NCBI GenBank assembly: GCA_021372675.1
Contig: JAJFTZ010000013.1
Span: 1 to 41,373 of the forward strand
Origin: Eubacteriales bacterium
Lineage (GTDB): Bacteria; Bacillota; Clostridia; Christensenellales; CAG-138
Length of the DNA: 41,373 nt
Direction of reading: 5' to 3'
The notes under the pieces are model-generated. The model was given only the letters and a program-made list of their open reading frames with translations. It made no database searches and was not told where the DNA came from. Positions 1-7,644 of this stretch are shown piece after piece. Every line of letters begins with the position of its first letter. The stretch's first letter is position 1. The translations under genes and the position numbers were made by a program.

Positions 1-15
1 CATATTTATAGGGAG

Positions 16-43
16 AGGGGAAAGCTTGTCCATAGTTTCCCCT
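16..43 (+). repeat. Inverted repeat in the leader of the surface-protein gene
   Basis: AGGGGAAA at 16-23 and TTTCCCCT at 36-43 form a perfect 8-bp inverted repeat around a 12-base loop. It lies 25 bases ahead of the start codon at 68 and upstream of the GGGAGG ribosome binding site (57-62). It has no T-tract, so it is not an intrinsic terminator. It could be an operator or a 5' mRNA hairpin. Confidence 0.4.
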
Positions 44-67
44 AAAACACTTGAGTGGGAGGCAATT

Positions 68-1582
68 ATGAAAGGTAACTTAAAGAGAACTTTTATCCTT
101 TTCCTCGCGTGCGCGCTTATCTTGACGAGCGGCGCGTTCAACGCGGCGCTGGCGTGTGATCCGGAGCCGCAGAAATATACGGTGACCTACTCGTATGACA
201 ACCCCGTGCCCCACGGGGCCCCCAGTGTGCCGACCGAGGATCCGCAGGAGGCCGACGTAAAGGTGACGCTGAAGGATAAGCCCACGATGTCGGGCCATGT
301 ACTCACGGATTGGAAGGTGTATAAGGAGGGCAAGCACGGCTGGGATCCGGTAACGCTAAACGAAGACGGCGTTTCCTTCCAGATGCCCGCTGCGAAGGTA
401 AAGATCACTGCCAAATGGATAGAGGCCGTAACAGTGAGCTATGAATACGAGCCGAAGATCGCTACTCCACCCGACCCGGATACGGTTGGAAAGGATGTGA
501 AATTCGACTTGCCCAGCGTGAGTGTGGACGGCTATAATTTCGAGGGCTGGTTTAAACCGAAAAACAACAATAGATACGAAAAGATCGAGGGCCAGTTCAG
601 TACCAATAGGAATATCACCCTGTTGGGGAAGTGGACGGCAAAAGAGTACGAAGTGAGCTATAGATATACGGATGCGGAACCGCCCGAGGGCGCCAATGCC
701 CTCCTGCCGGACGTGTCTTATACGGGTCTATTTGCCTTCAACTCCTCCGTTCCGATGGCGGATAAACCCGAGCTGCCTAACTATACCTTCATCGGCTGGA
801 CGGCGACGAACGTTTCCCCAGATTCGATCGTAGGCGGGGAGTTTATCATGCCGAACGGACCTGTCGAATTTACGGGCTATTGGGTGCCGGTCGGAGAAGA
901 CACACCGACTTACGAAGTGATTTATACGTTTGACTTGGATAGCACGCCCGATGGGGCAAAGACGCCCACGGACGGCGGCGGGCATGTGAAGGACATAGCG
1001 TTCTTGCTCGAAGAGCCTTCTCACCCGGGTTATGAGTTTTTAGGCTGGAAGCTTTGGGTGGAGGGCGGCCCCGTGGGGGGTTATGTAAAAGAGTATACCT
1101 TTACCGATGAAGTCTATGAATCGGTAACGTTCGTCGGCTTCTGGCAAAAGAATGAACCGCCGGAATCGCCCGATCCCACGCCCAAGCCGCCCAAAACGCC
1201 CAAGCCCTTCGAGCGGCAAAACGTCAGCTACATGTACACCGGCGCGGTGCCCGCGGGCGCGCCCGCGGCGCCCGAGCTGCTTTGGTACTTGACGCCCGGC
1301 ACGGTATGGGTTGCCGATGCGCCGCAGCTTGCGGGGTATGTGTTCAGCGGTTGGAGCACGCAGGATGCGGCCGTGAAGGACGGCGCGTTCCTGCTAAGCG
1401 GCAAAAACGTGGTCTTCACGGGATTCTGGACGCCGCTCAGTAACACCGAGCTTTCCCCGGCCGCGGGCGTACCGAAAACCGGCGACGAGCAGGCGCTCCT
1501 CCTCCCCGGGGCGCTCGCGCTCGCGGGCGTTGCGCTCATCGTCACGGCGCTGTGCCGCAGGGATAAAAAACGCGGAAGGTAA
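68..1582 (+). CDS. Sortase-anchored surface protein with SHIRT/InlB-B-like repeats
   Basis: A 504-residue exported protein. The start at 68 is chosen because GGGAGG (57-62) sits 5 bases upstream and it puts a signal peptide at the very N-terminus (Lys/Arg-rich start, then a hydrophobic stretch to about residue 27 ending near ALAC). The body carries about five related modules of 70-90 residues, each beginning with a V-x-Y-x-Y strand and containing a G-Y-x-F-x-G-W core and a closing F-x-G-F/Y-W. This pattern is typical of the extracellular SHIRT and Listeria-Bacteroides (InlB B) repeat families. A Pro-rich linker precedes the last module. The C-terminus has VPKTGD (468-473), a hydrophobic segment and a basic tail, the layout of a cell-wall sorting signal. 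The role (adhesion or stalk) is inferred; no ligand-binding domain is recognised. Confidence 0.8.
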   Translation: MKGNLKRTFILFLACALILTSGAFNAALACDPEPQKYTVTYSYDNPVPHGAPSVPTEDPQEADVKVTLKDKPTMSGHVLTDWKVYKEGKHGWDPVTLNEDGVSFQMPAAKVKITAKWIEAVTVSYEYEPKIATPPDPDTVGKDVKFDLPSVSVDGYNFEGWFKPKNNNRYEKIEGQFSTNRNITLLGKWTAKEYEVSYRYTDAEPPEGANALLPDVSYTGLFAFNSSVPMADKPELPNYTFIGWTATNVSPDSIVGGEFIMPNGPVEFTGYWVPVGEDTPTYEVIYTFDLDSTPDGAKTPTDGGGHVKDIAFLLEEPSHPGYEFLGWKLWVEGGPVGGYVKEYTFTDEVYESVTFVGFWQKNEPPESPDPTPKPPKTPKPFERQNVSYMYTGAVPAGAPAAPELLWYLTPGTVWVADAPQLAGYVFSGWSTQDAAVKDGAFLLSGKNVVFTGFWTPLSNTELSPAAGVPKTGDEQALLLPGALALAGVALIVTALCRRDKKRGR

Positions 1583-1603
1583 TTGCAGGGTAAATTGAAT
1601 AGC

Positions 1604-1638
1604 GCGGGGGGCCGCCTGTAAGCGGCCCCCCGCTTTTT
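1604..1638 (+). terminator. Intrinsic terminator after the surface-protein gene
   Basis: A perfect 12-bp GC stem (1604-1615 with 1622-1633, loop 1616-1621) is followed by five T (1634-1638). It ends the plus-strand gene that stops at 1582. Its T-tract overlaps the stop codon of the convergent minus-strand gene, so the two units meet here. Confidence 0.9.
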
Positions 1639-3100
1639 ACATCTCCAAGACCTTCGTCGCCACGTTGTTTACGAACGCGCGGTCGTGCTCCACGAAAAGC
1701 ATCGTGGGCGCGTATTGGAGCAAAAGCTCCTCGATCTGCATGCGCGAAAGCACGTCCACGTAGTTGAGCGGCTCGTCCCAAACGTAGAGGTGCGCCCGCT
1801 CGCAAAGGCTTTTCGCGATGAGCGCCTTCTTTTTCTGCCCGGCGGAAAAATCGCGCATATCCTTTTCGAACTGCTCGCGCGAAAAGTCGAGCTTGCGGAG
1901 GATGGCCTTAAAAAGGCTTTCGTCTATGCCGCCTTCGCGCGCGAAATCCTTGAGCGAGCCCGATAAATTGCTCGTGTCCTGCGGCACATACGATAGGATG
2001 AGGCCGCTTCCGACGCGGAGCGTGCCCGTATGGGGGATATCCGCGCCCAAAATGAGCTTTAAAAGGCTGGATTTGCCGCAGCCGTTTCTGCCGCAAAGCG
2101 CGAGCCGCCCGCCGCGCAGCAGCGTGAAGCCTATGTTTTTGAATACCGTCTTTTCGCCGTAGGCGCAGGAAAGCTCCGCGGCGGAAACGAGCGTCTCCTT
2201 AAAATAGGGCGCGGGTTTTATGGCGAGGCTGTCGGCGTGCTCGATGTTTTTGAGGAGCTTCTCCTTTTCCTGCGCGGCGCGCTCGATGCGGCTTTCCGTC
2301 GCCTTGGCGCGCTGCATCATCCTCGCGGCCTTGTGGCCGATGGCGCCGCGGTCGCAGGGGCCGGAGCCTGTTTTGGTGCGCTCTACCGCGTCCGACCATT
2401 GCGCCGTGCGCTTTGCCGCCTCGTTAAGGCGCGAAATGTCCTTTTTGAGAATTTCGTTCTGCGAAAGCTCAAAGCTGTCGCGAAGCTCCTTGTTGCGCTG
2501 CCAAACGGAAAAATCGCCCTTTTGCACCTCGATGGTAGCCCTGTTGATGCTTAGGGTGTGGTCGATGCAGCCGTCCAAAAAAACCCTGTCGTGCGAAACG
2601 AGGAGGAACCCTCTCTTGGCGTTCAGGTACGCGCTCAAAACCGCACGCCCGCACATATCGAGATGGTTGGTGGGCTCGTCGATGAGAAGAAAATTGTTTT
2701 CCCTTTGGAACAGCGCCGCCAGAAGTATCTTGGTGCGTTCGCCGGGGCTCAGCGTTTGAAGGGGGCGGTCGAGCACCTCGAGGCCGACCTCCAAAAGCGT
2801 CAGCTCGCGCTCGATGCGCCACTGCTCGAGTCCGGGGCATATCTCAAAAAGCGCGTCGAGCGTTTTTTTCGAGGGATCCCGCGGCTCGAACGGGAAGTAG
2901 GAAAAGTCCACCGGAGCGCTGATCTGCCCGCCGTATTCATAAAGTCCCTGCAAAAGCTTTAAAAAGGTGGTTTTGCCGCGCCCGTTGCGGCCGATGAGGC
3001 CGAGCTTCCAATCGGTATCGAAACGGAAGGACGCGTTTTCGAAGATGTTGTCGAAGCTACCCTCGTAGGCGAAGGTCAGATCGTTTACGCTGATGAGCAT
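1637..3100 (-). CDS. Lsa-like ABC-F ribosome-protection ATPase
   Basis: A 487-residue soluble protein with two ABC domains and no membrane segments. Walker A motifs are GRNGRGKT (37-44) and GRNGCGKS (337-344), signatures LSPGE (117-121) and FSAGQ (418-422), and Walker B glutamates in LLIDEP (138-143) and YVWDEP (439-444). The interdomain linker (about 205-290) is charged and helical. The N-terminus matches the Lsa/Vga antibiotic-resistance group of ABC-F proteins, which bind the ribosomal E site and displace lincosamides, streptogramin A and pleuromutilins. The start at 3100 is preferred over in-frame codons further upstream because AAGGGGAAAGGA lies just ahead and a terminator hairpin precedes it. 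Conventional regulation is indicated: a promoter, a five-codon leader ORF and an attenuator lie upstream on the same strand. The drug range cannot be read from sequence, and chromosomal homologues may give only intrinsic low-level resistance. Confidence 0.88.
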   Translation of the reverse strand: MLISVNDLTFAYEGSFDNIFENASFRFDTDWKLGLIGRNGRGKTTFLKLLQGLYEYGGQISAPVDFSYFPFEPRDPSKKTLDALFEICPGLEQWRIERELTLLEVGLEVLDRPLQTLSPGERTKILLAALFQRENNFLLIDEPTNHLDMCGRAVLSAYLNAKRGFLLVSHDRVFLDGCIDHTLSINRATIEVQKGDFSVWQRNKELRDSFELSQNEILKKDISRLNEAAKRTAQWSDAVERTKTGSGPCDRGAIGHKAARMMQRAKATESRIERAAQEKEKLLKNIEHADSLAIKPAPYFKETLVSAAELSCAYGEKTVFKNIGFTLLRGGRLALCGRNGCGKSSLLKLILGADIPHTGTLRVGSGLILSYVPQDTSNLSGSLKDFAREGGIDESLFKAILRKLDFSREQFEKDMRDFSAGQKKKALIAKSLCERAHLYVWDEPLNYVDVLSRMQIEELLLQYAPTMLFVEHDRAFVNNVATKVLEM

Positions 3101-3117
3101 AATGTTCCTTTCCCCTT

Positions 3118-3155
3118 TCAAAAAAACAAGCGCCGCGGGAAACTGCCCGCGGCGC
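3118..3155 (-). terminator. Attenuator terminator in the ABC-F leader
   Basis: On the minus strand a perfect 10-bp GC stem (3155-3146 with 3139-3130, loop 3145-3140) is followed by TTGTTTTTTTG. The T-tract ends only about 18 bases before the ABC-F start at 3100, so transcripts begun at the promoter at 3292-3320 must pass it. This is the attenuator position known for ABC-F resistance genes such as vmlR. Confidence 0.8.
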
Positions 3156-3240
3156 AAACCGTTACAATTTACCGTGTTGGACGGGCGATAAAACGCAAAC
3201 CGCAGCCGGCTTTCGCTTCCGGTCCGTCCGATTTTTGTTT

Positions 3241-3258
3241 TTAGGAAAGCAGGAACAT
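3241..3258 (-). CDS. Five-codon leader peptide (MFLLS) of the ABC-F gene
   Basis: The minus strand reads ATG TTC CTG CTT TCC TAA, preceded by AAGAGGAG with 7-8 bases of spacing. It lies about 27 bases after the predicted transcription start and about 85 bases ahead of the attenuator stem. Very short leader ORFs whose translation stalls in the presence of antibiotic are an established mechanism for inducible ABC-F, Erm and Cfr genes. The coding assignment rests on the ribosome binding site, position and context. Confidence 0.65.
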   Translation of the reverse strand: MFLLS

Positions 3259-3291
3259 CGCTTTTCTCCTCTTGCGTAAAATCTCCCCTTT

Positions 3292-3320
3292 ACCATAACC
3301 GCGGATGCGCGGTTTGTCAA
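3292..3320 (-). promoter_or_regulatory. Promoter of the ABC-F transcription unit
   Basis: On the minus strand TTGACA (3320-3315) is separated by 17 bases from TATGGT (3297-3292). The -35 is perfect and the -10 matches 4 of 6. The expected start near 3285 gives a leader of about 185 nt carrying the leader ORF and the attenuator. Confidence 0.7.
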
Positions 3321-3338
3321 GCCCGCGGCGCGCTCTCT

Positions 3339-3366
3339 TGCGAATCGGCACCCGATGTTGTATAAT
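3339..3366 (+). promoter_or_regulatory. Promoter of the diguanylate cyclase gene
   Basis: TTGCGA (3339-3344), 16 bases, then a perfect TATAAT (3361-3366). The start codon at 3413 follows with GGGAAGGGG as ribosome binding site. The promoter is divergent from the ABC-F promoter and about 20 bases from it. Confidence 0.65.
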
Positions 3367-3412
3367 TTCGATAACCCCTGCAGGAAAAGAAAAAACGGGA
3401 AGGGGCGTTGGC

Positions 3413-5299
3413 ATGACAAATAAACACAAGCTGGCTCTGGCTATGAATACGCTTGCCATCGCTTTGGTACTCCTGTTCATTTTTTTGGCTGTCAGGGATT
3501 TTTTAAACCAAACGGAAGCCAATGTGGAGGAGGAGACCGCCTACCGCATGGCTCTCATCGCGGACGGACGGGTGAAAGCCTTGGTGTCCGAGGCGGATCG
3601 TCTCAAGCAAAACGCCCTTCTCGCGGCCGACGCGCTCGCAAGGGCCGGCGGGCTTGCGGCACCGGGGGCGGAGGCCTATCTCGCGCTGCTTTTGAAGCAC
3701 GACGGCTTTGAGGAGATCGGCACGGCGTACCCCGACGGCAGCGTACCGCCGGGCTGTTCCGGTACGGATGTGAGCGGCGAGCCGTGGCTTTTATCGGCGA
3801 TCGGCGGCGCTTACGGCGTGTATGCCGACGGGGAGAGCGGCCATCTCACGGCCTACGCGCCCATCTATAGGAACGGCCTCGTCGAGGGCGTGTTTTACGG
3901 GCGCTGCCACACCGCGCGCCTGGATGGCGGCGGAAGCGAAGCGCCCGGCGCGCAGCCGATGCTTTTCTTCCTCCTGGGGCCAGACGGCGCCTTTCTCTAC
4001 CTGCCAAACGAGCAAAATCTGTTTTTAAAAAGCGGCGCGTCCTCGCCCAACCGGTTTTTTGCCGAGCTTGAAAACGCCTCGTATCCGGGCGGCGCTTCGG
4101 CCGACACGGTAAGGGCGGCGATCGAGCGGAATGACAGCGGAAGCTTTCGCATAAAAACGAAAACGCAGGAAGCGTACGTCTATTATACGCCCGCGGGCGT
4201 GAGCGACTGGTATGTGCTGCTGGCGGTGGATCACGCGGCGCTGAGCGAGAGAAACGCGGCGCTCGGGCGCATGGCCGTGGAGCTTCTCGCGAAGGTGCTG
4301 TTTGCGCTGCTCGTAGCGGCGTTCATCGTGCTGTTTTATTCGTGGGCGAGCAAGCAGGCGGCGGTCAACTCCGCCAACCGCATCAACGCCATGACCAACT
4401 CCATCCCCTGCGGCGTGCAGCAGTTCGAGCCTTCGGGAAGCATGGCGTTCCGCTATGTGAGCGACGGCTTCTTTCAAATGTCCGGCTATACCGAGGATGA
4501 AATGCGGGGCATGTTCTCCAACAGCTTCCTTGCCGTGATCCACCCGGAGGATAGGCCGCAGGTGGAATCTCTCATCCGCGGCAACCTCGATACGGAGGCC
4601 CCGCTCGAGTTAAAATACCGCATTATCACCAAGGATGGGCGCATCGTGTGGATTTTAAACCGCGCCACCCTCTGCTTCGACGAGGCGGGTGCTTCGTACT
4701 ATCAGTGCGTGTGCGTGGACATCACGCGCCTCAAGCAGGTGGAGCAAAGCCTCGCCTCCAAGGCGCAGCTCGACCCGCTCACCGGCCTTTGCAACCGTGA
4801 GACCGCGCGCATGCTCATACGCGAATTCTTCGGGGACGCCTCCAGCCGTTACGGGAATCACGCGTTTTTCATGCTGGATATGGACGGCTTCAAAAAGTAC
4901 AACGATACCTACGGCCACGTGGAGGGCGACAGGATGCTGTGCCGCATCGCGAATATTTTGCGCGCCACCTTCCGCGGCACGGATGTGCTGTGCCGCCTCG
5001 CGGGCGACGAATTCGTGGCGTTTATGAAGAGCGCGGAATCGCGCGAGGCGATCGCGGAAAAGGCGCAGAGCATTTTAAAGCGCATAGGGGAGCTCTCCGA
5101 AGGCGACGCGCTCTCGCCCGCCTTAAGCGCAAGCATCGGCATATCCGTCGGCCCGGAGGACGGCGCGGGCTTCGAGGAGCTTTATAAGCGCGCGGACGAG
5201 GCGCTTTACGCGGCCAAGCGCGGCGGCAGGAACCGCTACGTGTTTTTCGACGCCATGCCCGCGTTTGCGGAGCAGGATTTCTTCGGCGACCTCACGTAA
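3413..5299 (+). CDS. Membrane diguanylate cyclase: Cache-like sensor, PAS, GGDEF
   Basis: A 628-residue membrane signalling protein predicted to make cyclic di-GMP from two GTP. A first membrane helix (about 6-26) leads into an extracytoplasmic domain of about 260 residues with a Cache-like layout, then a second helix (about 290-312). A cytoplasmic PAS domain (about 325-435, PAS_3 type) precedes a GGDEF domain (about 450-612). The catalytic motif is AGDEF (530-534), a variant that keeps the G-D-E-F residues needed for GTP and metal binding. RxxD (RGTD) lies five residues upstream, so the product-inhibition I-site is present. The start at 3413 has a good ribosome binding site and puts the first helix at the N-terminus. 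It has its own promoter and terminator, so it is monocistronic. The ligand sensed is unknown. Confidence 0.85.
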   Translation: MTNKHKLALAMNTLAIALVLLFIFLAVRDFLNQTEANVEEETAYRMALIADGRVKALVSEADRLKQNALLAADALARAGGLAAPGAEAYLALLLKHDGFEEIGTAYPDGSVPPGCSGTDVSGEPWLLSAIGGAYGVYADGESGHLTAYAPIYRNGLVEGVFYGRCHTARLDGGGSEAPGAQPMLFFLLGPDGAFLYLPNEQNLFLKSGASSPNRFFAELENASYPGGASADTVRAAIERNDSGSFRIKTKTQEAYVYYTPAGVSDWYVLLAVDHAALSERNAALGRMAVELLAKVLFALLVAAFIVLFYSWASKQAAVNSANRINAMTNSIPCGVQQFEPSGSMAFRYVSDGFFQMSGYTEDEMRGMFSNSFLAVIHPEDRPQVESLIRGNLDTEAPLELKYRIITKDGRIVWILNRATLCFDEAGASYYQCVCVDITRLKQVEQSLASKAQLDPLTGLCNRETARMLIREFFGDASSRYGNHAFFMLDMDGFKKYNDTYGHVEGDRMLCRIANILRATFRGTDVLCRLAGDEFVAFMKSAESREAIAEKAQSILKRIGELSEGDALSPALSASIGISVGPEDGAGFEELYKRADEALYAAKRGGRNRYVFFDAMPAFAEQDFFGDLT

Positions 5300-5324
5300 A
5301 AAAGGACCACTTCATGTGACTATT

Positions 5325-5354
5325 CCGAAAAATTTAATTTTTCGGGCATTTTTT
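5325..5354 (+). terminator. Intrinsic terminator after the diguanylate cyclase gene
   Basis: CCGAAAAA (5325-5332) pairs with TTTTTCGG (5338-5345) around a 5-base loop, followed by GCA and six T (5349-5354). The stem is AT-rich, so it may be of moderate strength. It also separates the gene from the convergent acetyltransferase ending at 5397. Confidence 0.65.
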
Positions 5355-5396
5355 GTCGCTTTCAAGAAAGTCTTTATTGCCGGTGATAGCAAGGTG

Positions 5397-6263
5397 TTAC
5401 TCAAATTTCAACATGAGTGAATCGCAAATGGCCGTATATCCTATTTTTTGATAAATACTGTTCGATGTCGGGTTTAACAAATCCGTGTATAATACGCACT
5501 TGGTAAATCCTTTATCCAATGCGATTTGGCTGATTTGAGCCACGCATGAGGAGGCGTAACCCTTGCCGCGATAATAAGGAGGGGTATATACAAATGCCAC
5601 GCCGATCGCTGTTTGCATTTCCCTCGTATATCCTGCCATAGAGACGGGTATCCCATTGTCTTCTAAAACGTAGAGCTTTTTTGTGGATAATCGGTAGCGA
5701 TATGGTTTTGCGTCTTGCGGGATACACATTTCTGTTTTTCCATAACTGCTTGCCGCATTAAACGCCTCCGCCCAATATGGGAAAAAATACATGTCTTTTT
5801 CATCCAGCAAACGAACGACACCAAATTGCTTAATACCCGGGTTTACTGCCTTAAGCTCATATATACGCTGGCGCATAGTTGTTTTAAAGGTTAATCCCTT
5901 TCGAGCGGTATATTCTTCGGCAAAATGCTCCGCCAAAGTTTTTTCGGTTGTCACGCCGGGAATTTCATGATCTTTCAGTCCATCTATCAGACAGTTTATA
6001 GCTTTTGGTTTAATTATATTATCTGTTGCATAAAGCGTGATATTATGCGGCGGTGTCATGATAGCGGTAAGCTGTATACCGTTCGCATCCGAAACAGCTG
6101 CCATAAGCCAGTTTACAGGGTCACGCCAGTCTGTTTTATCTTTCCCCTCATATCCAATTATGAGATTGCCAAGGGGAATCATATTCTGCGCCTCGTGACG
6201 CATCAACACATCATAGGTATCCTTGTAAAACTCATGCACGTCCATATACAACTTGAATTGCAT
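5397..6263 (-). CDS. GNAT-family N-acetyltransferase in an AT-rich island
   Basis: A 288-residue protein whose C-terminal half carries a GNAT fold. The acetyl-CoA loop is visible as R-G-K-G-Y-A near residue 230, followed by a helix and the late beta-bulge region N-P-T-S-N-S-I-Y-Q-K-I-G-Y typical of the family. The N-terminal half is less conserved and may set the substrate, which cannot be predicted. The start at 6263 is supported by AAAGGGGGA 7 bases upstream. Base composition is strikingly different from neighbours: the first 60 bases of the gene span (5401-5460) are about 32% GC by hand count, while adjacent genes sit near 60%, and codon choice favours A/T endings. The 200-base gap upstream (6264-6462) is partly AT-rich too (to about 6400). 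Both suggest recent transfer. No convincing promoter was found. Confidence 0.8.
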   Translation of the reverse strand: MQFKLYMDVHEFYKDTYDVLMRHEAQNMIPLGNLIIGYEGKDKTDWRDPVNWLMAAVSDANGIQLTAIMTPPHNITLYATDNIIKPKAINCLIDGLKDHEIPGVTTEKTLAEHFAEEYTARKGLTFKTTMRQRIYELKAVNPGIKQFGVVRLLDEKDMYFFPYWAEAFNAASSYGKTEMCIPQDAKPYRYRLSTKKLYVLEDNGIPVSMAGYTREMQTAIGVAFVYTPPYYRGKGYASSCVAQISQIALDKGFTKCVLYTDLLNPTSNSIYQKIGYTAICDSLMLKFE

Positions 6264-6462
6264 TGTTATATCCCCCTTTCATCACATCGGACAATCTAAA
6301 TAATCTGCATGAACAACCACAAAACTAAATTCCAATTTATTTGCAAGTTATCATAACATGAATCTGGTGTTCTTCCTAATAAGAAAAACAAATCAAAAGG
6401 CGTGCCGTAAGCTTCTCCGTTACAGCCCGCCCTTGCCGTTCTTTGTTTCATGCCGGCTTCTT

Positions 6463-7164
6463 TTACGGTTCCACGTTCGACCGATACGGCTCGCCGTTTC
6501 GGTAATCGTCCATGATGCGGCTTAAAATCTCCGCGGTGGTGGGCGGCGTCCACGTGATCGCGTTTGCGCCCGCGCCGATGGTGGCGCGTATGGTCGCCTC
6601 GCTCGGCCCCCCCGTGGCGATGATGGCCGCCTGCGGGAAGCGTTTGCGGATGGAGGCTACGATCTCCGGCGTTCTCGCGGCGGCCGAAACGTTGAAGATT
6701 TTCGCGCCTGCCGCCATGCGCGCCTCGATATCCACGTCCTCGGAGACCACGGTGACCACCACCGGTATGTCGATGCGGCGGTTGAGCTCGCGCAGCGTGT
6801 CGTCGCTGGTGGGCGCGTTCACCACAACGCCCATGGCGCCCTGAAATTCCGCGTGCAGCGCGAGGTCCACCACGCGCATGCCTTGCGTGAGGCCGCCGCC
6901 GACGCCCGCGAACACGGGGCATTCCGCGGCCTGCATGATGGCCTGTGTGATCATCGGCTGCGGGGTAAAGGGATAAACGGCGATCACGGCGTCGGCGTTG
7001 CAGTTTCTGATGATGGCAACGTCCGTGGTGAACACCAGCGACTTGATGCGCTTGCCGAAAATGCGTATACCGGAGCATTCGCGTATGCAGCCCGGCACGG
7101 TGAGCATCACCTTGCGCAGGTGGCCCTGAAATTCCGGCATTTCGCGGTGACCCGCCTCGTTCAT
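6463..7164 (-). CDS. TIM-barrel protein of unknown function
   Basis: A 233-residue protein with a repeated beta-alpha pattern of a TIM barrel: strands ending in D-A-V-I-A-V-Y, P-V-F-A-G-V-G-G-G, G-A-M-G-V-V-V-N-A-P, I-P-V-V-V-T-V-V and A-I-I-A-T-G-G-P. The late A-T-G-G-P and G-A-N-A-I-T-W elements resemble the phosphate-binding end of aldolase or phosphoribosyl-type barrels. Homologues in clostridia are often labelled only as hydrolase, which I do not take as evidence. The start at 7164 has GGAGGG with good spacing. It is transcribed away from the repair gene at 7306. There is no partner gene to suggest a pathway, and the downstream acetyltransferase looks foreign. Confidence 0.6.
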   Translation of the reverse strand: MNEAGHREMPEFQGHLRKVMLTVPGCIRECSGIRIFGKRIKSLVFTTDVAIIRNCNADAVIAVYPFTPQPMITQAIMQAAECPVFAGVGGGLTQGMRVVDLALHAEFQGAMGVVVNAPTSDDTLRELNRRIDIPVVVTVVSEDVDIEARMAAGAKIFNVSAAARTPEIVASIRKRFPQAAIIATGGPSEATIRATIGAGANAITWTPPTTAEILSRIMDDYRNGEPYRSNVEP

Positions 7165-7270
7165 GCGCAGCCCTCCTTCGTTATTATTGATGTTACCTAT
7201 TTTAAAGGAAACGCATGCCGATTCCCAGCGTTTTTTTGTGAAAAGAACGTTAACTTATGTCGGGTTTCCC

Positions 7271-7299
7271 TTGCAAAGCGTGGCGCCATGGGGCACAAT
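7271..7299 (+). promoter_or_regulatory. Candidate promoter giving a leaderless message
   Basis: TTGCAA (7271-7276), 17 bases, CACAAT (7294-7299), each 4 of 6 to consensus. The -10 ends 6 bases before the ATG at 7306, so transcription would begin at or next to the start codon. No Shine-Dalgarno sequence precedes that ATG, which fits a leaderless mRNA. Confidence 0.4.
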
Positions 7300-7305
7300 G
7301 GCCGT

Positions 7306-7629
7306 ATGGAACACGATAAACGGGATTTTTACGGCGGCGTCTACGCGCTCGTGAAGCGCATCCCCGCAGGGTATGTGACGACCTACGGGCAGCTTGCGCT
7401 TGCGCTGGGGCGGCCGCGCGCCTCGCGTATCGTGGGGGGAGCCATGAGCCGCGCGCCGCAGGGGCTTCCCTGTCATAGGGTGGTGAACCGCCTCGGCGAG
7501 CTTTCGCCGCCGGAGGTATTCGGGCCGGGCGTGCAGAAGGGGCTTCTCATGCTCGAGGGCGTGCCGTTTCTTAAAGACGGCCGCATCGACCTGAAGCGCT
7601 GTTTGTGGATACCGAAGAAGGAAATATAA
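7306..7629 (+). CDS. Methylguanine-DNA methyltransferase domain protein (MGMT/Ogt-like)
   Basis: A 107-residue protein made only of the DNA-binding, active-site domain of the O6-alkylguanine-DNA alkyltransferase family. The helix-turn-helix region, the R-I-V-G-G-A-M arginine-finger segment (about 41-47) and PCHRV with the acceptor Cys56 are present. Because the cysteine is kept, it is not an alkyltransferase-like (ATL) protein, which has another residue there. The N-terminal domain of full-length Ogt (about 60-70 residues) is missing. Starts at 7306 and 7288 are both possible; neither has a ribosome binding site, and 7306 fits the promoter at 7271-7299. Role: suicidal repair of alkylated guanine, or damage recognition. 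It is followed by a strong terminator. Confidence 0.72.
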   Translation: MEHDKRDFYGGVYALVKRIPAGYVTTYGQLALALGRPRASRIVGGAMSRAPQGLPCHRVVNRLGELSPPEVFGPGVQKGLLMLEGVPFLKDGRIDLKRCLWIPKKEI

Positions 7630-7644
7630 GTGCCGCGGCTTTGG

